The notes below the pieces were generated by a model. It did not search any database. It was not told the origin of the DNA and saw only the letters and a list, made by a program, of their open reading frames with translations. A stretch of 61,828 bases of DNA from UBA5189 sp035631615. GTDB lineage: Bacteria; Chloroflexota; Limnocylindria; Limnocylindrales; CSP1-4. Location: NCBI GenBank assembly GCA_035631615.1, contig DASQIK010000026.1, forward strand, positions 1 through 61,828, read 5' to 3'. Position numbers and translations under genes: made by a program. Numbering within the stretch: the first letter of the stretch is position 1; every line of letters starts with the position of its first letter. Below are positions 24,897-32,469 of this stretch, one piece after another.

Positions 24897-25378
24897 GCGC
24901 TCCCGAAGCCGGCCAGATGGCCCCTGACGTCGTTCTTGCCGACGAGACCGGCGCGGTCCACCGACTCGCCGACCAGCGCGGCCGCTGGACCGTCCTGTAC
25001 TTCTACCCGAAGGACGACACCCCCGGCTGCAATACCGAGGCGTGCCAGTTTCGCGACCTCGACACCGAGTACGCGGCAACGGACGCGGACGTGTGGGGCG
25101 TCAGCAAGGACAGCGCGGCGAGCCATCGCCGATTCCGCGAGAAGTTCGAGCTCCCGTTCACGCTCCTCTCCGACCCGAACCGCGAGGTCATCGATCGCTA
25201 CGGCGCGTGGGCCGAGAAGACCGCGCTCGGGCGGACGTACATGGGCATCGTGCGCTCGACGTTCCTGATCGACCCGGACGGCCGGATCGCGCGAACCTGG
25301 CCGAAGGTCAGGGCCGACGGCCACCCTGCCGAGGTGTTGCAGGCGCTCGGCGAGGAGCGAGCGGCCCGCGCCTCGTGA
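24893..25378 (+). CDS. bcp: Thioredoxin-dependent peroxiredoxin, BCP type
   Basis: The 161-residue Bcp/PrxQ protein reduces hydroperoxides. The TPGCNTEACQFRD motif (about 43-55) carries both the peroxidatic Cys and a resolving Cys five residues later, as in alpha-type PrxQ. The start overlaps the thiN stop (ATGA). The product has no signal and is cytoplasmic. Confidence 0.9.
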   Translation: MSAPEAGQMAPDVVLADETGAVHRLADQRGRWTVLYFYPKDDTPGCNTEACQFRDLDTEYAATDADVWGVSKDSAASHRRFREKFELPFTLLSDPNREVIDRYGAWAEKTALGRTYMGIVRSTFLIDPDGRIARTWPKVRADGHPAEVLQALGEERAARAS

Positions 25379-25409
25379 GCCGGGCGCCGCTCCCGCAGCC
25401 ACGCATTCG

Positions 25410-26162
25410 ATGACGGAGATGGAGCCGCACGCCTGGCGGCCAGATCGATTCATGGTCGTCGCCGCGCACCCGGACGACGCCGACTTCGGGCCCGCGGCGA
25501 CGGCCGCGAAGTGGATCGATGCCGGCGCTGTCGGCTGGCTCGTGTGCTGCACCAGCGGCGACGCCGGCGGCGAGGACCCGTTCGCGGATCCGCTGGAGCT
25601 GGCCGCGCTGCGCGAGAGGGAACAGCGCGCCGCCGCCGACGTCGTCGGCTACGCCGGCGTCACGTTCCTGCACATGCCCGACGGCGCGCTCGCGAACGAC
25701 CTGATCCTGCGCGAGCACCTCGTGCGCGAGATTCGCTCCTTCCGCCCGGACGCGGTGCTCGCCACCGACCCGACGAACCTGTTTCCTCGCGACGCCGGGA
25801 TCAACCATACGGACCATCGCGCGGCCGGCTTCGCCGCGATCGATGCGGTCTATCCGGCCGCTCGCAACCCCATGGCGTTCCCGTCCCTGGCGCGCGCCGG
25901 CCTCGCCGCCCACCGCGTGCGTCGCGTGTACCTGTTCTGGACCAACGAGCCGACCGTGCGCGTCGACATCACGTCGACGGTCAGCCGCAAGCTCGACGCG
26001 CTCCGAGCCCATGCGAGCCAGATCAAGGACTTCTCCGAGATCGAGTCGTGGATCCGCGAATCCTCGAGCACGCTCGGCAAGGACATCGGTGTCGGGGCAG
26101 CCGAGGGCTTCCACCTGATCGTCGTCGACGACGACGATACCGAGGAACCGTCGTCAGCCTGA
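25410..26162 (+). CDS. PIG-L/LmbE family deacetylase
   Basis: The 250-residue zinc deacetylase has the AHPDDAD motif at about 18-24 and NHTDHRAAG near 132, which together bind zinc. Relatives remove acetyl from GlcNAc conjugates, as in mycothiol and bacillithiol synthesis (MshB, BshB). Length and motifs fit a small-thiol or glycan deacetylase, but no matching glycosyltransferase lies nearby. ATG 25410 lacks a strong ribosome site; it follows the peroxiredoxin by 31 nt. Confidence 0.85.
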   Translation: MTEMEPHAWRPDRFMVVAAHPDDADFGPAATAAKWIDAGAVGWLVCCTSGDAGGEDPFADPLELAALREREQRAAADVVGYAGVTFLHMPDGALANDLILREHLVREIRSFRPDAVLATDPTNLFPRDAGINHTDHRAAGFAAIDAVYPAARNPMAFPSLARAGLAAHRVRRVYLFWTNEPTVRVDITSTVSRKLDALRAHASQIKDFSEIESWIRESSSTLGKDIGVGAAEGFHLIVVDDDDTEEPSSA

Positions 26163-26225
26163 TCTGATGGGCGCCGCCGTGTCTCCTGGGGGTGGGCTCT
26201 GGCAGGCTGCGAGCGGAGATCGAGA

Positions 26226-27275
26226 CTAGCCGGCGAGCTCCGTGCTTGCGCTCGAGGCGCCAGCGGCGCCGGCGGCCAGCGCCGGCTCGGCGATCGCCTC
26301 GTCGCGAACGGGAGCCTCCTCGAACAGCACCGGCTGCACGATCTCCCAGGCGAGCCACAGGTCGTCGAGCCCCGCGGCATGCTCGCCGAGCACCGCGCGG
26401 ACGTCGTCCGCGGCATAGTCGGGACCCGCGGCGGCGAGCAGCTCCTCGGGCGCCGGCCGCGCCCCGACGAACAGGCCGGCGATCTCAGTCGCGTTCGGCC
26501 AGACGCGCATCCGCCGCGGCTCGAGGCTGCTGTCGGCGAGGGCCTGGCTGACGTCGCGATACGTCGGGATGCGAGCGTCCTCCCAGCCCGAGCGGCCGTC
26601 GTAGCGATAGCCCATCGAGTCGAGCGCGGCAACGACCCGCCGGCACTGTTCCACGGTGAAGCTGTCCCAGAACGCCGTGCCCAACGGGAAGTCGATGACC
26701 GATTCGCGCACGGCGACGGTGGCGAAGGCCTCGACCAGCTCGCCGAGCAGCAGCTCCCAGCTCCGGCGTTGCCGGCTGTCCTCGCCGGCGAGCGCGTCGA
26801 CGACCTCGACCATCGCCCGATGATCGCCGCGGAGCATCCGTTCCAGCGCGCTGCCCTGGGCGGGTCGCCGCCGGAGGTCCGCCAGCTCCGTGTCGACCTC
26901 GGGCTGGATCGGAATGCCGACCGACGGCGCGACAGATGGAACGATCGTTCGATCCGGGGGCATGCCCACGCCCCGCTGGTCGAAGCCCGCGGGCCGCAGG
27001 TCAGGCGTCAGCTCCGGGGTCCACCGGAGCGGCGCGCCGGCCTCCCGATCGGCCTGTCGACGGTCGCCCGGGCCGCCGCGCGCGGGGCCGGCGGCGCGCG
27101 CCACCAGGGCGCCCTGCGACAGCGTTTCGGAGCGTCCGGGAACGGCGCCGCGGGTCACCGTGACCCGAATCTCGCGCCGGTTGGGGCGGTTGCCGAGGAC
27201 CATCACGAGCGCCGCACCGCCGGCGGCGCCGAGGAGGAGACCGGTGACCAGGAAGGTCAGCTCGCTCGCTGTCAC
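26226..27275 (-). CDS. Membrane-anchored protein of unknown function
   Basis: The 349-residue protein has an N-terminal membrane helix (about 5-27; FLVTGLLLGAAGGAALVMVL), a basic and Gly/Pro-rich linker, and a helical C-terminal half containing VIDFPLGTAFWDSF and a repeated YRDVSQALAD-type helix. I do not recognise the family. GTG 27275 is the best start; a GAGGA lies 15 nt upstream. A TACCCT -10-like box lies near 27330. The much longer frame to 29108 runs antisense to the flavoprotein gene and is not real. Confidence 0.6.
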   Translation of the reverse strand: MTASELTFLVTGLLLGAAGGAALVMVLGNRPNRREIRVTVTRGAVPGRSETLSQGALVARAAGPARGGPGDRRQADREAGAPLRWTPELTPDLRPAGFDQRGVGMPPDRTIVPSVAPSVGIPIQPEVDTELADLRRRPAQGSALERMLRGDHRAMVEVVDALAGEDSRQRRSWELLLGELVEAFATVAVRESVIDFPLGTAFWDSFTVEQCRRVVAALDSMGYRYDGRSGWEDARIPTYRDVSQALADSSLEPRRMRVWPNATEIAGLFVGARPAPEELLAAAGPDYAADDVRAVLGEHAAGLDDLWLAWEIVQPVLFEEAPVRDEAIAEPALAAGAAGASSASTELAG

Positions 27276-27436
27276 GCGGGGTCGAGGTCCTCGGCTTGGG
27301 GATGGTGTCTCAGCGCCATCCTGCGTTCGAGGGTAGCTGCGCCCCAGGTCACCGTCAACCCACTCGCGGCGCTCGGCGGGAAGGGGATCGGGCGGCCCCG
27401 GGCCCGGTCCGGCTGCAGCGTGCCCCGAGCGGGTGG

Positions 27437-27442
27437 TAGATT
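27437..27442 (+). promoter_or_regulatory. Possible -10 box of the cytochrome b6 operon
   Basis: TAGATT, about 95 nt upstream of the TTG start of the flavoprotein. No convincing -35 was found. Confidence 0.3.
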
Positions 27443-27536
27443 GACCCAGCCGGCCGCACCGGGGCTGCCGGGCGTCGCCGCTCGCCTCCGCCAGCCATCC
27501 TGTCAGCACCGACGCAGCACGAGGTCCAGCCTCGCC

Positions 27537-29375
27537 TTGACCCTCGACGTCCGCCAGGAATTCCTCGTCCAGCCGGTCGACGCATCCTGGCTCCAATGCA
27601 ACATCGAGTGCCAGGAGGCCTGCCCGGTCGGGACGAACTGCCGCGGCTACCTCAACCTCGCCGCCGAGGGCCGGTTCGAGGAGGGTTACATCCTCTCCCG
27701 CGAGCCCAACCCGGTCGCGGCGATGTGCTCGTACGTCTGCTCGGCACCGTGCGAGCGAGCGTGCCGTCGCGGCGACATCGACCGCCCGCTGGCGATCCGG
27801 GCGATGAAGCGGTTCCTGGTCGAGTGGCATGAGGCCTCCGGCATCCCCGACGTCATGCCCCACATCGAGGCGCGGGCGGAGAAGGTCGCGGTCGTGGGCG
27901 CGGGACCTGCCGGCATCGCCGTCGCGCGCGAGCTGGCGATGAAGGGCTATGGCGTCGACGTCTACGACAGCCTGCCGTTCGGTGGCGGCACGATGCTCAT
28001 CGGCGTGCCCGCGTTCCGCCTCCCGCGCGAGGCGATCGAGATGGACATCAAGCTCGTCGAGCGCCTCGGGGTGACGTTCCACTACAACACGAACATCGGC
28101 GTCGACGTCGCGTTCGACGACCTCCAGAAGGATCACGATGCGGTGGCCATCACCGCGGGCGCGATGAACGCCGTCGCCCTGGACGTGCCGGGCGCCGACC
28201 TCGAGGGCGTCCAGTACGGCGTCGACTTCATGAAGAAGGCGAATCTCGGCGAGCCCATCGAGGTGGGCAAGGACGTCGTCGTCATCGGCGGCGGCTACAC
28301 CGCGATGGACTGCTCGCGGACGTCGCTCCGGCACGGTGCCGAGCACGTCGCGATCGTCTACCGCCGCACGCGCTCCGAGCTCGTGGTGGACGAGGAGGAG
28401 CTGGGCGAGACCGAGCGCGAGGGCGTCCGCATGGAGTTCCTCGCCAGCCCGATCGAGGTCGTCGGCGAGAACGGCCACGTGACCGGCGTGAGGTTCATCC
28501 GCAACAAGCTCGGCGAGCCGGACGCGTCGGGCCGCCGCTCGCCCGTGCCGATCCCGGGCTCCGAATTCGTGATCAAGGCGGACACGGTCATCCCGGCCGT
28601 GTCCCAGGCGGCCGACCTGACGTTCCTCCCCGTCGAGGCCGACTTCGAGGTCAACCGCGGCCGGGTCAAGGTCGACCCGGCGACGTACGCCACGAACGTT
28701 CGCGGCGTGTTCGCCTGCGGCGACTTCGTCACCGGCCCGACGACCCTGATCGAGGCCGCCGGCCACGGCAAGAAGTGCGCGTACGCCATCGACCGGTATC
28801 TCGCGGCGCGCACCGATGTGACCGTCGCCGCGAACGTCAAGATGACCTCGAGCTGGGCGTTCGAGATGCCCGAGTTCTACGACGTCCTGCCGCGCCAGCA
28901 CATCCCGATGACGGCGCTCGCTGAGCGGATGCCGTCGACCGACCCGGACGTCAACTTCACCACCCAGGTGGAGCGCGGCTACGACGCGACGGCGGCCGTC
29001 GCCGAGTCGACCCGCTGCCTGATGTGCAACTACAACATCTGGTTCGACCCGTTCCGGTGCGTCCTGTGCGGGGCCTGCGCGGACGTCTGCCCCGAGGGCG
29101 TCATCCACATGGTCGACATCAACCAGCTCAAGTCCGAGGGGCTCCTGACCGAGCTCGACGAGGCCTACGGCTGGCAGGACGGCGCGGCCATGATCCTCGA
29201 CGAGGAGCGCTGCATCCGGTGCGCACTGTGCGTCAAGCGTTGCCCGTTCGACGCCATTACGATGGAGCGGTTCGAGTTGCAGGAGATCTCGACTGACGGG
29301 CGGCTCTACAAGGAGTCGTACCGCGACGCGCAGCTCGCCGGCACGCCCGGCGTCGCAGGAGGAGCAACCCGGTGA
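27537..29375 (+). CDS. GltD-like FAD/NADPH oxidoreductase with three Fe-S regions
   Basis: The 612-residue protein begins with the GltD-type Cys cluster region (Cys 21, 25, 29 and 35, then a second Cys group CSYVCSAPCERAC). Next come an FAD site VVGAGPAGIAVA (about 119-130) and an NADPH site VVIGGGYTAMDC with a following VYRRTR. The C-terminal part holds two ferredoxin motifs (CVLCGACADVCPEG, CIRCALCVKRCPFD) and an extra CLMC. TTG 27537 follows a GAGGT site; no better start exists in frame. The last four bases overlap cytochrome b6, so it is co-produced with the complex. I infer that it passes electrons between NADPH or ferredoxin and the quinone pool. It is longer than GltD (about 470) because of the C-terminal ferredoxin domain. 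Confidence 0.85.
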   Translation: MTLDVRQEFLVQPVDASWLQCNIECQEACPVGTNCRGYLNLAAEGRFEEGYILSREPNPVAAMCSYVCSAPCERACRRGDIDRPLAIRAMKRFLVEWHEASGIPDVMPHIEARAEKVAVVGAGPAGIAVARELAMKGYGVDVYDSLPFGGGTMLIGVPAFRLPREAIEMDIKLVERLGVTFHYNTNIGVDVAFDDLQKDHDAVAITAGAMNAVALDVPGADLEGVQYGVDFMKKANLGEPIEVGKDVVVIGGGYTAMDCSRTSLRHGAEHVAIVYRRTRSELVVDEEELGETEREGVRMEFLASPIEVVGENGHVTGVRFIRNKLGEPDASGRRSPVPIPGSEFVIKADTVIPAVSQAADLTFLPVEADFEVNRGRVKVDPATYATNVRGVFACGDFVTGPTTLIEAAGHGKKCAYAIDRYLAARTDVTVAANVKMTSSWAFEMPEFYDVLPRQHIPMTALAERMPSTDPDVNFTTQVERGYDATAAVAESTRCLMCNYNIWFDPFRCVLCGACADVCPEGVIHMVDINQLKSEGLLTELDEAYGWQDGAAMILDEERCIRCALCVKRCPFDAITMERFELQEISTDGRLYKESYRDAQLAGTPGVAGGATR

Positions 29376-30100
29376 GCTTCATCGAGCGGGTGGACCAGGC
29401 CATCCGCCGGAGCCCTGTCTGGCGCTCGCTCTTCCGGAATCCCTACCCGACGGACGAGCGATCGCGCGCGTACGGCGTCATGAACAACGTGTTCCTGCAC
29501 CTGCATCCTGTGCGGGTCCGCCAGCACGCGGTCAAGTTCGCCTACACGTTCTGCCTCGGCGGGCTGTCGTTCTTCCTGTTCCTCGTCCTGACCGTGACCG
29601 GCGTGTACCTGATGTTCTTCTACATCCCGTCGACGACCGCGGCCTACACGGACATCCTGAACATCCAGTCGAACGTGGCGTTCGGCCTGCTCACCCGCAA
29701 CGTGCACCGGTGGGGCGCCCACCTCATGGTCTTCTTCGTCTTCCTGCACATGATGCGGGTCTTCTACCACGGCGCCTACAAGCCGCCGCGCGAGTTCAAC
29801 TGGGTCATCGGCGTTCTGCTGCTGCTGATGACCATCGCCCTCAGCTTCACCGGCTACCTGCTGCCGTGGGACCAGATCAGCTACTGGGCCATCACGATCG
29901 GCCTGAACATGGCCGGCGCGACGCCGATCATCAACACGCCGATCCAGTCGTTGATCTTCGGCGGCCTCGAGGTGGGCCAGAACACGTTGTTGCGGTTCTA
30001 CGTTCTGCACATCATGGTGCTGCCACTCGTGGCTGCCCTCCTGCTTGCGGTGCATTTCTGGCGCATTCGCAAGGACGGCGGCATCAGCGGGCCGCTATGA
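29372..30100 (+). CDS. petB: Cytochrome b6-type subunit of bc complex
   Basis: The 242-residue protein has four membrane helices. Heme ligands are spaced Hx13H (in HRWGAHLMVFFVFLH) and Hx14H (in HIMVLPLVAALLLAVH); the second spacing is the b6 rather than bc1 form. FCLGGLS near 60 places a Cys at the position that carries the extra heme c in b6f complexes. A long basic N-terminus faces the cytoplasm. GTG 29372 overlaps the flavoprotein stop. It acts with subunit IV in quinol oxidation. Confidence 0.9.
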   Translation: MSFIERVDQAIRRSPVWRSLFRNPYPTDERSRAYGVMNNVFLHLHPVRVRQHAVKFAYTFCLGGLSFFLFLVLTVTGVYLMFFYIPSTTAAYTDILNIQSNVAFGLLTRNVHRWGAHLMVFFVFLHMMRVFYHGAYKPPREFNWVIGVLLLLMTIALSFTGYLLPWDQISYWAITIGLNMAGATPIINTPIQSLIFGGLEVGQNTLLRFYVLHIMVLPLVAALLLAVHFWRIRKDGGISGPL

Positions 30101-30717
30101 CCGACGAGAAGCGGCCGACCGAGACGCGCTCCGTGCAGCCGGTCGACCCGACCCGGCGGACGGAGATCGACAAGCAGCGCGTGCCGATGTCTGCGCGGCC
30201 GTACCGGCTGCTCGCGATGGTCAAGCAGGACGCCGTCGTCCGGGTCCAGAAGGAGCCGGACGACACGGTCATGACCTGGCCGCACCTGCTCTCGATCGAG
30301 TTCCTCGCGGCGACGGTCATGAGCATCTTCCTGCTGCTCATGGGCCTGTTCATCAACGCGCCGCTCGAGGATCTGGCCAACGGCAACGTGACACCCGCCG
30401 TCACGAAGGCGCCGTGGTACCTGCTCGGCCTCCAGGAGATGCTCAACTACTTCCACCCGGTCATCGCCGGCGTGCTCGTCCCGTTCCTGTACATCCTGGT
30501 CGGGGCGATGGTGCTGCCATACATCGACCGCGCCAACATCGAGGCGAAGCGGCCGTCGGAGCGCAAGACCGCGGTCGTGCTGTTCAGCCTGATCTGCATC
30601 CTCGGGCTGTTCGTGACGTTCGTGGGCGTGTTCTTCCGCGGCCCGGGCTACTCGATCGTGACGCCGTACCTGCCGTTCTTCGACAACTTCACCAACGGCC
30701 TGCACTTCTCGCTGTGA
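30097..30717 (+). CDS. petD: Cytochrome b C-terminal subunit (subunit IV-like)
   Basis: The 206-residue protein has a long hydrophilic N-terminus and three membrane helices. The Qo-site region reads KAPWYLLGLQE, aligning with the PEWY motif of classic complexes but with the Glu missing. Together with petB it forms a split cytochrome b as in b6f. ATG 30097 overlaps the upstream stop (ATGA). Confidence 0.88.
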   Translation: MTDEKRPTETRSVQPVDPTRRTEIDKQRVPMSARPYRLLAMVKQDAVVRVQKEPDDTVMTWPHLLSIEFLAATVMSIFLLLMGLFINAPLEDLANGNVTPAVTKAPWYLLGLQEMLNYFHPVIAGVLVPFLYILVGAMVLPYIDRANIEAKRPSERKTAVVLFSLICILGLFVTFVGVFFRGPGYSIVTPYLPFFDNFTNGLHFSL

Positions 30718-30727
30718 CGACCGACCG

Positions 30728-31402
30728 ATGAGCAACTACCACCTCCAGCCCGCCGACAAGCCCCAGGCGCTCACGCCGCAGGCGCTGCGCTCGCTCCGCC
30801 AGGACCCCGTCCAGGGGATCTCGCGGCGGACGCTCCTGCGCCGCTCGATCGGCGGCGCGTTCCTGCTGTGGCTCACCGAGGTCACCGTCGGCTCGATCGG
30901 GTTCCTGTGGCCCAACGTCAAGGGCGGCTTCGGGAGCGTGATCAAGATCGGCAAGATCGACGAGATCAAGGCCGCGAACGCGTCGATTCCGTTCGCCCAG
31001 GGCTTCCCCGCCTACTTCCAGGCGGCCCGCGCCTACGTGATGCTCGTCGACACGACGCGCCAGGAGTTCGTGCCGGGCGAGGACAAGACCGGTGACGGCA
31101 CCGCGCTCAACGTGCGCGCGCTGTACCAGCGCTGTCCGCACCTCGGCTGCAAGCCCAACCCGTGCCTGAAGAACTTCTGGTTCGAGTGCCCATGCCACGG
31201 CTCGCGCTACGACCGGCTCGGGATCAAGGCGCTCGGCTCGCAGTACGGCCCGGCGCCGCGGAGCATGGACCGCTTCTCGATCACCGTCGACTCCGACGGC
31301 AACCTCATCGCGGACACGTCCAAGATCACCCTCGGTCCGCTCCCGGTCGCGGTCGGCCAGCCGGGCATCATCCCGCCCAAGAGCCCCGTCGGCTGCGTAT
31401 GA
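30728..31402 (+). CDS. Rieske iron-sulfur protein
   Basis: The 224-residue protein has a twin-arginine signal/anchor (RRTLLRRSIGGAFLLW near 33) and the 2Fe-2S site CPHLGC...CPCHGS, with 15 residues between the first His and third Cys. The two extra Cys of these boxes form the usual disulfide; a further Cys (PNPC) lies between them. A 28-residue insertion (TGDGTALNVRALYQR) precedes the cluster. It accepts electrons from quinol at the Qo site and passes them to the cytochrome c of the next gene. Confidence 0.92.
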   Translation: MSNYHLQPADKPQALTPQALRSLRQDPVQGISRRTLLRRSIGGAFLLWLTEVTVGSIGFLWPNVKGGFGSVIKIGKIDEIKAANASIPFAQGFPAYFQAARAYVMLVDTTRQEFVPGEDKTGDGTALNVRALYQRCPHLGCKPNPCLKNFWFECPCHGSRYDRLGIKALGSQYGPAPRSMDRFSITVDSDGNLIADTSKITLGPLPVAVGQPGIIPPKSPVGCV

Positions 31403-32466
31403 CAGACCAGTCCGGCGACCGGCCGGAGGACCAGTCGGAGCGGCAGCTGCCCGCTCGCCGCGAACCGACGGAGACCGCCCCAGCCCGGTCCGCCGAGCGC
31501 TTCACCGCGCCCCGCCAGGTGCGCAATGTCAGAGGGCTGACATCGGAGCGGGCGGCCAAGATCGTTCGCCAGTCCGGCGACGCGCGCTGGGTCGCGTTCC
31601 TCGGCGTCGTGATCATCGCCGTGTTCGTGATCATCTACTACTTCTACGAGCTCGGCGTCCCGATCATCAACACGACGCCCCGGCTCGTGGCGCAGGACAA
31701 CCTCCAGCAGGTGACCTCGGTCGAGCGCGGCTACAACCTGTTCCAGGCCAACTGCGCGAAATGCCACGGGGCACAGGGCCAGGGCGGCATCGGGCCGGTT
31801 CTCAACGATCAGTCGAAGCTGTTCTCCCACCTCACCGAGGTGTACATCCAGAGCGTCCTCACGGTCGGTGGCCGGTACGTCTGCGGCAATCCGAAGAGCG
31901 TCATGCCGGTCTGGGCGGACACGAACGGGGGGCCGCTGAACTACATCCAGATCCAGGACCTGATCAACTTCATCCGCGCCCCGAGCACCACGGAGTACAC
32001 GCAGAAGGATCCGACGACCAACGAGCCCGTGATCGGCGCCGACGGCAAGGTCGTCATGTTCAAGGGCTGGCGCGACCCGACGTTCAAGCCCGACCCGAGC
32101 GCGAGCCCGGTGCCCGACTGCTGGTCCGGCACCGCGGGCGGCGGCACGCCGGCGCCCGCAGCGACGCTGCCGCCGAACGCCCCGACGCTCGACCTGGTCG
32201 CCCAGGGCTTCGCGTTCGACAAGCAGTCGCTCGAGGTCGCTGCCAATACCGCGTTTGCGATCAACCTGGACAACAAGGACCCTGCTGGCGTGCCCCACAA
32301 CGTCGAGCTCAAGAAGGCTGACGGGACGGTCATCCTCGATCCGACGCCCGTCGATGGCGGCAACCAGACGACCTACGTCTACGCCGCGCTCCCGGCCGGG
32401 ACCTACACCTTCATCTGCCGCGTCCATCCGATCGCATCCATGACCGGCACGCTGACGGTCAAGTAG
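31399..32466 (+). CDS. Membrane cytochrome c-cupredoxin fusion
   Basis: The 355-residue protein has a disordered N-terminus, one membrane helix (about 70-92), a class I cytochrome c domain with CAKCH heme site and a probable Met ligand in KSVMPVW, then a Pro/Ala linker and a cupredoxin domain (about 262-355). Type 1 copper ligands are His in PHNVEL and the C-x2-H-x4-M loop (CRVHPIASM). It should carry electrons from the Rieske cluster to a terminal oxidase, with the cupredoxin as a tethered exit carrier. The start overlaps the Rieske stop. Confidence 0.88.
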   Translation: MTDQSGDRPEDQSERQLPARREPTETAPARSAERFTAPRQVRNVRGLTSERAAKIVRQSGDARWVAFLGVVIIAVFVIIYYFYELGVPIINTTPRLVAQDNLQQVTSVERGYNLFQANCAKCHGAQGQGGIGPVLNDQSKLFSHLTEVYIQSVLTVGGRYVCGNPKSVMPVWADTNGGPLNYIQIQDLINFIRAPSTTEYTQKDPTTNEPVIGADGKVVMFKGWRDPTFKPDPSASPVPDCWSGTAGGGTPAPAATLPPNAPTLDLVAQGFAFDKQSLEVAANTAFAINLDNKDPAGVPHNVELKKADGTVILDPTPVDGGNQTTYVYAALPAGTYTFICRVHPIASMTGTLTVK

Positions 32467-32469
32467 GCG

